A DNA stretch of 64,000 nt from Tritrichomonas musculus (lineage: Eukaryota; Parabasalia; Tritrichomonadida; Tritrichomonadidae): the NCBI GenBank assembly GCA_039105265.1, contig JAPFFF010000012.1, positions 3,038,001-3,102,000 on the forward strand, given 5' to 3'. Made by a program: the position numbers and the translations under genes. The notes beneath the pieces are model-generated. The model had not been told where the DNA came from, searched no databases, and saw only the letters and a program-made list of their open reading frames with translations. Positions 10,154 to 19,185 of this stretch are shown in pieces. Position 1 is the first letter of the stretch. Each line of letters begins with the position of its first letter.

Positions 10154-11488
10154 TTATTTCATATAATCACGAATAGCTTGTTTTGTTGTTTCATCGATAT
10201 CACTCCTTTTATACAAAGCTTCTACAATTTCCTGGAGTGTGATGAGGTTGTAGAGCTTAACATCCATTTTAGCGAGCATTTCAGGGCCACCTTGTTGCCT
10301 ATCAACAACAACGAAAGCGTTTTCTACCTTTAGTCCCAAATATCTGTATTGTTCGACAGCCTCTTTGATCGAACCTCCTGAAGTTGAAACATCCTCGATT
10401 ACTAATACGTTCTGATCTTTTTCGAAGCTTTCAACAGTCTTTGTTCCAACAAGTCCGTGATCCTTCGCTTCATTTCGCAATGTAAGAATGCTTTTGCCTG
10501 TTGTAATGGAGAGCATATTAGCTATCGATAAAGCACCCATAGGAACACCGCCTACACGATCGAAAGACAACTTATTTTCAGCGATTTTGCTGTTCATCAT
10601 GAATAAGGCCATAGACATTGCGCCGTGGTGGAGTGGGAGGTCTCTTACGTTGATGTAAATTGGTGATTGGGTGCCATTTTTGAGTGTAAATGTTCCTGTC
10701 TTTACAACACCGGCTTCAAGTAAACGTCCGACGAAGATATCTGTAAGTGTTTGACCTGCTACTTGTGGCTCTGTTAATGCTTTTGTAATTTCTTCGTGAA
10801 TTCTGCGGGCTGCTTCATTAGGCTTGAAGGTAGCATGTTTTGTTATTGATCGTCCGACAACCATAGTGCTGCAGCCATTGACAACAGCATCATGTGGTGT
10901 TGTAACGCGCTTTTGATCTTGTTGCTTCGAGTCCCATTCGGGTTTTATACCTGGAGTGATGATAAATGCGTCTGGTCCCATAATTTGACGAACAGCATTG
11001 AGTTCCATTGGGGAACAAACCAAACCATCTAATCCAGCTTCTTTTGCTAATCGAGCAAGCTTCCAAACCATGGTTTCTGCGCTATATATGTAGCCGATGT
11101 CACGCATATCATCATCATTGAGGCTGGTTAAGATTGATACGGCTACAATTTTGACATTTGGATTGACAGCTTTGGCCGCATTAACTGTTTCTTCCATCAT
11201 CTTCCTTCCGCCAGATGCATGAACGTCAATGATATCTGCACCGTGCATTGCAGCAGCGATGACTGCATTTTTGACTGTGTTTGGAATATCCATTTCTTTG
11301 ACATCAACGAAAACTTTGGCTCCCATTGATTTGAGTGCTTTGACGACAGTTGGCAATCCTTCAGAATTCAGAATTTCTTTTCCGACTTTGTAGTAACCAA
11401 CATAGTCTTTTGTTTGTTGGACTAAATTGATTGCTTCATCTAACGTTTTTACGTCAAGAGCAAGTGTGAGTTTATCTTTTGAATCCAT
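10154..11488 (-). CDS. pyrFE: Bifunctional OMP decarboxylase-orotate phosphoribosyltransferase (UMP synthase, inverted order)
   Basis: This 444-aa protein carries out the last two steps of UMP synthesis. The N-terminal decarboxylase (1 to about 238) has the Asp-Lys-Asp catalytic signature DVKEMDIPNTV (D62, K64, D67), substrate Asp12 in LALDVK, and phosphate-binding TPGIK (178-182) and VGRSIT (211-216). The C-terminal orotate phosphoribosyltransferase (about 245-444) has the PRPP-binding loop VLVIEDVSTSGGS (361-373) and the flexible catalytic loop RNEAKDHG (338-345). The decarboxylase-first order is the reverse of animal and plant UMP synthase and matches the fusion known from kinetoplastids, some stramenopiles and cyanobacteria. 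In the OPRT loop the usual RKEAKDHG reads RNEAKDHG, so one Lys of the catalytic loop is Asn while the second Lys and the His remain. No targeting signal is visible. Confidence 0.95.
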   Translation of the reverse strand: MDSKDKLTLALDVKTLDEAINLVQQTKDYVGYYKVGKEILNSEGLPTVVKALKSMGAKVFVDVKEMDIPNTVKNAVIAAAMHGADIIDVHASGGRKMMEETVNAAKAVNPNVKIVAVSILTSLNDDDMRDIGYIYSAETMVWKLARLAKEAGLDGLVCSPMELNAVRQIMGPDAFIITPGIKPEWDSKQQDQKRVTTPHDAVVNGCSTMVVGRSITKHATFKPNEAARRIHEEITKALTEPQVAGQTLTDIFVGRLLEAGVVKTGTFTLKNGTQSPIYINVRDLPLHHGAMSMALFMMNSKIAENKLSFDRVGGVPMGALSIANMLSITTGKSILTLRNEAKDHGLVGTKTVESFEKDQNVLVIEDVSTSGGSIKEAVEQYRYLGLKVENAFVVVDRQQGGPEMLAKMDVKLYNLITLQEIVEALYKRSDIDETTKQAIRDYMK

Positions 11489-11530
11489 TTAGTAAATAAA
11501 AATGGAAGCATTTTTTCTTTCACTTGAAGC

Positions 11531-11570
11531 GACCATATAATAGAATTTAAATCGTAATATTTCTGGTCAT
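11531..11570 (-). promoter_or_regulatory. pyrFE upstream motif cluster
   Basis: On the coding (minus) strand there is ATGACCA (complement of 11564-11570), about 76 bases before the start, and ATGGTC (complement of 11531-11536). A TTACGAT sequence between them resembles AACGAT-type trichomonad promoter motifs. ATGACCA is identical to sites before pyrB and pyrKD. Confidence 0.4.
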
Positions 11571-11753
11571 ATAACTTGAACAAAGTGAATTTATATATTA
11601 TTTTACAAGTAATTAAAAACAATAATTATTCATTAATACGAATTTATAAGAAAAAAATGACAATTAAAATAAATTCATCAGATATTTTAATATTAATATT
11701 AAAAAAATTGAGAAAAATTGAGAGATGGAGTTGGTCCAAATTCTATAATCCAG

Positions 11754-11800
11754 TCCGTAGTTAACTCAGAAAAATCTATTCAAATTACTTACCAACGTTT
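11754..11800 (+). repeat. 47-bp dispersed repeat, copy upstream of pyrC
   Basis: This copy starts TCCGTAGTTAACTCAG, continues AAAAATCTATTCAAATT, and ends TTACCAACGTT. It is the partner of 6305-6351 and lies about 210 bases before the pyrC start, a position comparable to that of its partner before pyrB. Confidence 0.7.
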
Positions 11801-11907
11801 AGACTTCGCTAAATTTTTCAGAATAAGAGAAAATTTGAATCAATCAATAATTGCTTTTACCAATTTTTTTTTTTAATTCTCTGCGATTCGAATTTTGATT
11901 ATAAGTC

Positions 11908-12005
11908 ATGGTCCACAATCAAAAGAAAAAACGATAGAATATAATTGAAAAAAATTTTGATATTTTTTCATTCAATCAATTGAATATCAAATAATTATTT
12001 CACAT
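11908..12005 (+). promoter_or_regulatory. pyrC promoter motifs
   Basis: ATGGTCC (11908-11914) is the same 7-mer as at 9726-9732 before pyrKD. AAACGAT (about 11929) resembles trichomonad AACGAT motifs. TCACAT (12000-12005) fits the initiator, with its A ten bases before the ATG; an alternative initiator TCATTC lies at 11968-11973. Confidence 0.45.
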
Positions 12006-12011
12006 ACAGAT

Positions 12012-13361
12012 ATGCCAAACCATCGCTCCGCTATCATCAACGCCCTGATCGTAAACGAAGGACGTCAGTATAAAGGTTATGTTGTCATCGACGGACAATT
12101 TATAAGTGCTGTTGCTGAAGGCAGCCCTGAGCCCTCTATATTAGAAGGTGTTAACGAGGTTATTGATGCCAAAGGCATGCTCTTAATACCTGGAGCTATC
12201 GATGACCAAGTACACTTTCGCGACCCCGGTCTCACCCATAAAGCTGATATCGATACCGAGAGTCATGCTGCTATTGCAGGTGGTGTCACTTCTTTTATGG
12301 ACATGCCAAACACCAAACCTCCTACAGTAACTATCGATGACCTTAAAGCTAAACAACATCGGGCCGCAGATGTATCGATTGCGAATTACTCCTTTTATAT
12401 CGGTGCTACCAATGACAATCTCGACACTTTACTCAAAGTAGATTATACTGAAGTGCCTGGTGTAAAGATCTTCCTCGGATCCTCTACAGGTAACATGCTT
12501 GTTGATAATGAGCAAACCCTCAATGACATATTTTCCCGAGTCCACGCCCTTATCGCTGTCCATTCCGAGGACGAAGCCACTATCAAAGCCAACCGTGAGA
12601 GAATTGTTGCTGAGTATAACGGCGATCCTGCAGCTGTTCCAATTACCCGCCATTCCGACATCCGCTCTCGCCAAGCTTGCGCTATCTCAACTCGTCGCGC
12701 CATCGATCGTGCGCAAAAAACTGGTGCTCGCCTTCACGTGCTTCATGTTTCCACTCTTGATGAAGTCGAAATGATGACTCCTGGCGATGATGTTGAGCAT
12801 AAACAAATTACAGCAGAGGGATGTGTCCACCATCTCTGGTTTACAGACGCCGACTACGAACGCCTCGGCACTCGCATCAAATGGAATCCATCCGTAAAAA
12901 CTGCCGCTGACCGCGATGCCCTTCGCCAAGCCGTCCTTGATGGCCGAATCGACATTGTTGCTACAGACCATGCGCCTCATCTTCTCTCTGAAAAGGAAGG
13001 AGGCGCTCTTACTGCAGCATCTGGTGGACCAATGGTTCAATTTTCAGTTACGACTATGCTAGAGATGTTCCCGCCTACTACTGTTGTCGATAAAATGTGC
13101 CACAAGCCTGCCCGACTCTTTGGTGTTGACCGCCGAGGTTTTATTCGTACTGGATACTATGCTGACCTTGCCCTTATCGAAACTAAGGTTGATTATGAGG
13201 TTACCGACGCCATGGTGATCAGCCGATGTGGCTGGACTCCATTAAACGGAACCCATCTCCATAATCGAGTTGTCACAACATGGGTCAACGGTCACAAAGC
13301 TTTTGAACATGGCACATTCTCAAAGGAGTCGGCTGCAATGCCATTAAAATTCAACAAATAA
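12012..13361 (+). CDS. pyrC: Dihydroorotase
   Basis: This zinc amidohydrolase closes carbamoyl aspartate to dihydroorotate, linking PyrB and PyrKD. The 449-aa protein shows the metal-binding motif DQVHFRDPG (65-73), Lys152 in GVKIFLGSSTGNM as the candidate carboxylated metal-bridging lysine, VHSED (183-187), HVLHVST (242-248) and the catalytic ATDHAPH (317-323). From memory of the family, long blocks such as ANYSFYIGATNDNLD, FLGSSTGNMLVDNEQTL and TRIKWNPSVKTAADRDAL closely resemble dihydroorotases of Bacteroidetes rather than eukaryotic CAD-type domains. The gene is markedly richer in G+C and in C-ending codons than its surroundings. The stop codon is embedded in TAAAT, which could also serve as polyadenylation signal. 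It is divergent from pyrFE. All metal and catalytic residues I can place are present. Confidence 0.95.
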   Translation: MPNHRSAIINALIVNEGRQYKGYVVIDGQFISAVAEGSPEPSILEGVNEVIDAKGMLLIPGAIDDQVHFRDPGLTHKADIDTESHAAIAGGVTSFMDMPNTKPPTVTIDDLKAKQHRAADVSIANYSFYIGATNDNLDTLLKVDYTEVPGVKIFLGSSTGNMLVDNEQTLNDIFSRVHALIAVHSEDEATIKANRERIVAEYNGDPAAVPITRHSDIRSRQACAISTRRAIDRAQKTGARLHVLHVSTLDEVEMMTPGDDVEHKQITAEGCVHHLWFTDADYERLGTRIKWNPSVKTAADRDALRQAVLDGRIDIVATDHAPHLLSEKEGGALTAASGGPMVQFSVTTMLEMFPPTTVVDKMCHKPARLFGVDRRGFIRTGYYADLALIETKVDYEVTDAMVISRCGWTPLNGTHLHNRVVTTWVNGHKAFEHGTFSKESAAMPLKFNK

Positions 13362-14059
13362 ATTTGCGATTTCAACTTTTGTATTTCGTAGTGACATTAA
13401 TATCAACGATGCTGCTTCCGACGAGTGCTGCAATACATCCAAGTACTGTAAGTCCAAAAACACAACTTTAAATCATCAATGATGAAGAGCAATTAATGAT
13501 ATAATTAAATATTGAAAAGAGATCCTACTTATAATTTTCATGATATCATTAAATATTTACCTGGAAATGTCACCATTATTTTATTATTAATGCTTTACTT
13601 TTTTATTTTCTTAAATAATTATTAATTAATTTTTTATAATCAAAGTTAAAATAAAAAATGATTATTTACCTCAATAGCAATTCTGATTTAAAATGGATAC
13701 ATTTGTATTTATTTCCGTAAATAAATCATTATAGCGATAAGATTTTTAATCAGAAAAATCAATCGATCATTTTATTTATGTTTACCAAAAATATATATTA
13801 GCAGGAATGATTAACTACCTATGAAATTGTTTTTTTTTTTTAATTGCCTTCTAAGCATTTTCATGATTGTACAATCAAAATTGAGATTGTGCAAAATAAT
13901 GGTAATTTTCAATATGATTCAATTTTGTGAGCATAAATAACCAAAAATTCAATATACTCACAAAATTGTGAAGACCAGTAGTTTATAACTCGATGAATTA
14001 TATCTCACGATTTTATTCATAATAATGTGTATATTCATTGAATATTCAAATAATTATTC
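13362..14059. other. AT-rich intergenic region with a short membrane-tail relic
   Basis: Directly after pyrC, minus strand 13372-13465 reads FGLTVLGCIAALVGSSIV followed by DINVTTKYKS and a stop. This looks like a transmembrane segment plus short cytoplasmic tail, as at the C-terminus of trichomonad surface proteins, but no open frame continues upstream. The rest is AT-rich DNA with nothing recognisable. Confidence 0.35.
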
Positions 14060-15570
14060 AGTACTGGAAGCAAAGCATGCCCTGATACAAGCACAGCGTA
14101 TTTGGATGGCTTCTTTGAAACCTCCAAAAATGGATATTGCTACATGTGGCCACTGCCCATCAAATCATGAAAGATGGCAATTTGGCATGCTGTAAAGAAT
14201 GCATTGATTGATTTTACTTGGATGATGAAAAGTGCATTGATTTCTTTTTGGCCATGCAAAACATGCATATCAGGTTGCAGATGCAAATGATGTGTTGATG
14301 GTTTCATGTTGACTGATGATGGATGCACACAAAGATGCTCATCAAATTGTGCCAAATGTGAAGGAGCAGCTGATCATTACTCATCATGCCCAAACTAAAA
14401 TGCTTTCGTTGGTAACTTTGTTTGTAGAAGGTGCCCTGCTGATGATTGCAAGACATGTGAAGAAGGAGATGCAACATGTGCAACCTGCAACGATGACATC
14501 TAGATGTATAAAAGCCATGCATATCACCATGCTCCAATTGCCAAAGTTCATCAACATATTGCACATCATGCATTTGTGGTTATTGAGCTCAATGAAATCT
14601 CATATGAATGCAGTGAAACACCAGGAAGCAGTTGTATTGAAGGTGAATCATGTGGTTGTTTTAACGATTACAATGAATACTTCGATTAAGAACCTACCTT
14701 TCCTATTTATAACAACGCTGAGAATAAAAATGGAAACGATGGAGCTCTTCGATTTATCAACAGAAACTTAAAAGCAGAAAAAAAAACTGAATTTTTTTGG
14801 CTGCAAAGCAGAGAATGGGAGGTGGTGGCAGATACAACATAAACAACCAACTTCAAGGCCATTCAAAAGTTGAATGAGATGGTGTCAAATTTACTTCTGG
14901 TTGATGCAAATTTGGTGGCGGTTTGTTCATCTTTTCGCCAGATAAAAAGAGCCCAATTTACATTAAAAACTGTCATTTCAAAGGTTGCACCGTATCTGCT
15001 ACAACTGACAGCAGCAGTGATTTGTTCAGTCTTTATTTAGCCGTCGCCAAATGTGAAGTGACTTTTTGTACGTTTATTAATAATAAAATACCAAGAGGCC
15101 ACAATCAAAGATAATGAATGTTTCACCTCAAATCCTGATGGCTTGAAATTACTCAATTCTAACAGCCATTTAACTGCAATTTTGGTCTCAATCCTATTAT
15201 TGAACTTTTGAAAGTTCCGATTGTTCATTGTTCTATTCAATCAACTTCAAATAATCTGATGCTGACGTCATTGGAGGAAATTTCAAAGGGAATTTGGTCA
15301 AAGGTTTTTCTTTTCATCGATGGTATGTCATACAATTTGGAGAACTCAAATCTTAACGTTAAATATTGCATGAAGGATGCTGATCAAAATGATGCAATTA
15401 ACGCAAAGCTCATCAAAGTTATTTGAATAATAACAAAGCTCATTTTTAAACCCAAACTTTTGATTGGAATGGTCTTCTACCGCATTGTTTGTTATAGCTG
15501 CAATGTCTGCTGCTATCATTAATTGAATTAAGGCTAACAATGAGCATGAAGATGATAATAATAATAAAAT
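14060..15570 (+). pseudogene. Decayed Cys-rich / Pmp-like surface protein gene
   Basis: The plus strand holds relics of a host membrane protein in shifting frames with several stops. From about 14240 to 14500 there are growth-factor-receptor-like Cys-rich stretches (CTQRCSSNCAKCEGAADHY; CPADDCKTCEEGDATCATC). Around 14925-15100 lies a polymorphic outer-membrane-protein-like beta-helix block (GGGLFIFSPDKKSPIYIKNC). Near 15485-15560 there is a hydrophobic segment ALFVIAAMSAAII with a short acidic, Asn-rich tail (EHEDDNNNK). This order fits trichomonad Pmp-like surface proteins with a C-terminal membrane anchor. Frameshifts and stops occur throughout, so it is not functional. The 5' limit is a guess. 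Confidence 0.6.
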
Positions 15571-15729
15571 GATGAATATTTCATCAGAATTAGTAAATAC
15601 AAAAAAAAAAAATTACTAATTTACAATTTTGAAATGATTTTTTAATTATATACCTTTTTTGTCAAAAAGTCAATCTATTCAAATTTTTCTCTATCGAAAT
15701 TTGAATATACATTGTAAATCATTCCACTT

Positions 15730-18700
15730 TCAAACATTGCTGTTTGAATCAATTGAATAATCAAAATATTTACATATTCTTTTTTTGATATCTTCATCAC
15801 CCATCACAGACTCTTTTTTTTTTACAGAAACAATCATATCGATATCATACAATTTTTCAATTACTAATGGCAAATCATAAACACTCTTATTAAATAAATT
15901 TAGATAATCATACGAACAAATTTGTAAATTATCACCATTTTGTCGATCGTGAATTATTAAACATTCATCATTTGGAATGAAACATTTGCAAGTTACAGTT
16001 TCATTTTCCAATTTAACAATTTCTTTTTCATTTTGCTGATTCAAATAAATATGAATTATTGTTCGATCAAATGAAAAAAAAGATTCATTATGTTCCATCA
16101 TCATATGAAAATAAACGAGGCTTGAACAATCATAATATTGTGAATTCTCACATTTAAAGCACCAATGCTTTTTACATTTACAATGCATATGGCTGCATCC
16201 TCCAGTTTTTTCAACAATTGAAAAACAATATGGACAACGTTTTTCATTTTCTTTTAAAGTATAACATTTATCATTTTCATAATGCCATTCATGACATTTT
16301 GAATGATAAAATAACTTACATTTTGGACAAATCATATTATTTTCATTTTCAGGTGTTCTGTAAATGATATCTTTGTGAAATGGGCAAAATATAAAGTATC
16401 TATAAGAATTTCGAATAAGAACATTTATATTGTAAGTAAACCATAGTTTGATATAATGTGAAATCAAGTCATCACATTCAATCAATGTCCAGATACATTG
16501 CCCAAATGGAAATTTATATTCACTATCAAATGGAGTTACAAAAAAATTTAATAATTTGAAATCATTGCAATTATTTATCATTTTATTTCGGTCAATCATG
16601 CGTGTTTGCAGATCAATAGCATTTTGAAGATCAACCATATTTTCAAAAGTTTCTAAAATACAATTTCTGCATATTGCATGAGCAAATATATTAAAATATT
16701 TGTATACATAAAGACATCGAGGAAGATTTTTTTGTTCTTCACATAAATATATACATGTGGAATATTCCTCCTTTTCATCATTTTTATGAACAGAATCAAT
16801 CATTTGAATTTTTATTGCATCATTTGTTGATGGAATAATAAATAAATTGGGCTTGTCATATTTCAAATCATTATTGTAATTCATTACAAAATGTTCGTTT
16901 ATTACATCAAATTGTTCATCAATTAAATTATTTTCAATTATATTTGAAAACTCTTCTTTAATTGTTGATGCAAATGCAATACATGCTAAAGTACCAATTA
17001 ATTCAATATTAATATAACCAATAGAGTCATTTTGTTGAGTTTCAATATATTCTCTAATTGATAATTTAAGGAATCCAAAATAATTTGAGATTTTTTGCAC
17101 AGTATTTATAAACTCTTTCTTCAATATTTTGAAGATTTTTTTATGAGCGATTTTTATCTTAATTGATTGTTCATGAACTACTTCAGTTACTTGTAAATTG
17201 ATACTATGAATACCATTCAAAATATTTTTTATTTCATCATCTGCTTTACAATGCTGATATTTATCATTCCAAACATCATCAATAATTTGATGATTAACTA
17301 AATTTTTATGAAGGCCTTTAATTTTTAATAAAATCATTGATTTACCTAAAAACAGCACTTTTATATTGTTTTCATCAATATGGAAATGATTTGCAATAGC
17401 TAATTTTATTTCATTTAAGATAGCTACTCTTTCTTCACTTTTTGTGGGATAATTTTCCCAATGATTGGTTGAAGTTATTTCTTTTAATGGAATTGGCTCT
17501 GTTAATTTTTGGTTTTTAACAAAATTTTTAGAAAAGTGCTTTATCAAATGATAAATACCTCTTTTTATTGAATTATCTCTGGACTCAAATTCAACAATGC
17601 CATAGATAGAATCAGGAATGAAACCTGATAAAACAACAGGATAACCATTTGAAAGGGTAATGAAGAATAGATCTGATGTACATTCAATATCACCAATTTT
17701 ATTCATTATATGTGATGAAACATTTAAAATATTTTGATTAATACTTGAATCATCAATTTTCAATTGTAAATCTTTTAATTCATCCGATGCTCCAGAATTT
17801 GGCAACCATGAAAGCGGGTTTACATTATCTGGACGATGTTGAAAATTTTTATCAACAAAGAGAATCAAATGAGATGGATGATGAGGATCAAAAACACTTT
17901 TAATATTTTGATCAAAATAAGGATTACTAAATTTTGCTTCAATTTCATGCCCTTCATGCTGTTTGTAGTAAAAATTTTCTCCTGTAATTGAGAACCAAAT
18001 CTGAGGACATGTTTTACCTAGTTTATGTATATATAATAATGCAAAATCTAACGTTGCTTTATTTAAAGGATATGGAATAGGGTTGCCCTGATTATTTTCG
18101 TCAATAATATATATTTTCTCTGTATAATCATTGTTTTTCATATCACCAATAAAATCAATTGCGCATAGTGGATTATCATATTTAATAATAATTGAATTGG
18201 GTATATAACTCAACAATCGAAGACAATTCTTAATTGCTTTTATGACTAATTGTTTAATATTCTTATTTCGAGGACAAAAATAGATATTATTCCAATATTC
18301 ACATTCTTTTGAAATATGAAATATTGATGATATTTTTTTTTCTGGTAAATTAATATTATTTATTTCAATAAAATCTTCAGTTAATGATCTATCACTCCAA
18401 TAAGCTTGGAAAAGATAATTGAAAAAAAATAAATCAAATGATTTTTCTAATAAATAATGCTTTTCAATTCCATAATCATCGTAATCGAAATTAAAGTTTT
18501 TATGAAGTAAAACACCATTTTCAAAATCTTCATTTTGGTCTCGATACTTAGATAAAATTAAAATATTTCTTGGGCATTTGAGATCTGAGACACCAGGTCT
18601 ATTTGAAAATTTAATGATTTTAAATCCATTTTCTGCATTTATTTTGAAAATAAAAACTGGTATTTTCCCTGAATTAACTCCTACAACCCCATCAAATGTA

Positions 18701-19185
18701 GCTTGGCATTCTTCTAATTTTACATTTTGGCTTGATAAATCATTCTTAATAGTTAAATCAATTAAATTATAAATCTTATTTTGATCTGATGCCCTTTTTA
18801 TTGCAGTAAAAAGTAAAACACGTCCATTAATACCACATTTCTCTTCTATGTATTCATATATCGAATTAATTTGTTCTACTGAAAAACCTGAACCATCTAC
18901 TAATTTTGGATGTTGACATAAATAATAGATACATCCTATAATAGTGATATAATCTGAATCATTATTATAAAATGATTTAATTAGTTCGGATTGGCTATCA
19001 ATGATAAGATTTTTGGCTTTTTTAATAATTTGTTGATATAATAAAAGAAGTGTTTTTTCCATTAATAAATCAGAAATTTCAATTGCAGGAATTTCTTCAT
19101 CATTACTATTTGAATTATCATCATTTTGATTTTCATTGGCTGTTTGATTTACTTGTAGTGTAGAACTTTCAGATTTTTCATTCAT
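15730..19185 (-). CDS. Large RBR-type (RING-IBR-RING) E3 ubiquitin ligase
   Basis: This 1151-aa protein ends in zinc-binding modules of an RBR ligase. There is a degenerate RING1-like cluster (about 811-842, CIYLC...AHAICRNC) and an IBR-like cluster (about 953-974, CPKCKLFYHSKCHEW). A clear RING2 (about 984-1013) reads CPYCFSIVEKTGGCSHMHC then KHWCFKC. Cys997 in GGC is at the position of the catalytic cysteine that accepts ubiquitin as a thioester. The first about 800 residues match nothing I recognise; the extreme N-terminus is Asn/Asp/Glu-rich and disordered. No membrane segment is seen. The RING1 lacks a full textbook ligand set, so E2 binding could be altered. The start is the first Met of the open frame, with no clear initiator upstream. 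It is certain to be a gene; the RBR call is good for the C-terminus only. Confidence 0.8.
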   Translation of the reverse strand: MNEKSESSTLQVNQTANENQNDDNSNSNDEEIPAIEISDLLMEKTLLLLYQQIIKKAKNLIIDSQSELIKSFYNNDSDYITIIGCIYYLCQHPKLVDGSGFSVEQINSIYEYIEEKCGINGRVLLFTAIKRASDQNKIYNLIDLTIKNDLSSQNVKLEECQATFDGVVGVNSGKIPVFIFKINAENGFKIIKFSNRPGVSDLKCPRNILILSKYRDQNEDFENGVLLHKNFNFDYDDYGIEKHYLLEKSFDLFFFNYLFQAYWSDRSLTEDFIEINNINLPEKKISSIFHISKECEYWNNIYFCPRNKNIKQLVIKAIKNCLRLLSYIPNSIIIKYDNPLCAIDFIGDMKNNDYTEKIYIIDENNQGNPIPYPLNKATLDFALLYIHKLGKTCPQIWFSITGENFYYKQHEGHEIEAKFSNPYFDQNIKSVFDPHHPSHLILFVDKNFQHRPDNVNPLSWLPNSGASDELKDLQLKIDDSSINQNILNVSSHIMNKIGDIECTSDLFFITLSNGYPVVLSGFIPDSIYGIVEFESRDNSIKRGIYHLIKHFSKNFVKNQKLTEPIPLKEITSTNHWENYPTKSEERVAILNEIKLAIANHFHIDENNIKVLFLGKSMILLKIKGLHKNLVNHQIIDDVWNDKYQHCKADDEIKNILNGIHSINLQVTEVVHEQSIKIKIAHKKIFKILKKEFINTVQKISNYFGFLKLSIREYIETQQNDSIGYINIELIGTLACIAFASTIKEEFSNIIENNLIDEQFDVINEHFVMNYNNDLKYDKPNLFIIPSTNDAIKIQMIDSVHKNDEKEEYSTCIYLCEEQKNLPRCLYVYKYFNIFAHAICRNCILETFENMVDLQNAIDLQTRMIDRNKMINNCNDFKLLNFFVTPFDSEYKFPFGQCIWTLIECDDLISHYIKLWFTYNINVLIRNSYRYFIFCPFHKDIIYRTPENENNMICPKCKLFYHSKCHEWHYENDKCYTLKENEKRCPYCFSIVEKTGGCSHMHCKCKKHWCFKCENSQYYDCSSLVYFHMMMEHNESFFSFDRTIIHIYLNQQNEKEIVKLENETVTCKCFIPNDECLIIHDRQNGDNLQICSYDYLNLFNKSVYDLPLVIEKLYDIDMIVSVKKKESVMGDEDIKKRICKYFDYSIDSNSNV

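Larger units (their letters stand above)
11489..12011. other. Divergent intergenic region pyrFE / pyrC
   Basis: About 520 bp separate the divergent pyrFE (minus) and pyrC (plus) genes. It holds motifs for both genes and the second copy of the 47-bp repeat. A 62-aa open frame at 11576-11764 is AT-driven and unlikely to be a gene. Confidence 0.6.

Noticed and set aside
6602-13361. Bacterial contamination as the source of the pyrimidine genes
   Set aside because: The genes alternate strands, have AT-rich spacers of 400-520 bp and initiator-like host motifs, and lie between a eukaryotic tRNA and trichomonad gene families. A bacterial contig would show an operon and ribosome binding sites.
14140-14771. 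Several overlapping open frames of 60-151 aa on both strands
   Set aside because: They are shifted readings of the decayed Cys-rich surface protein gene, full of His and Met from out-of-frame Cys codons.
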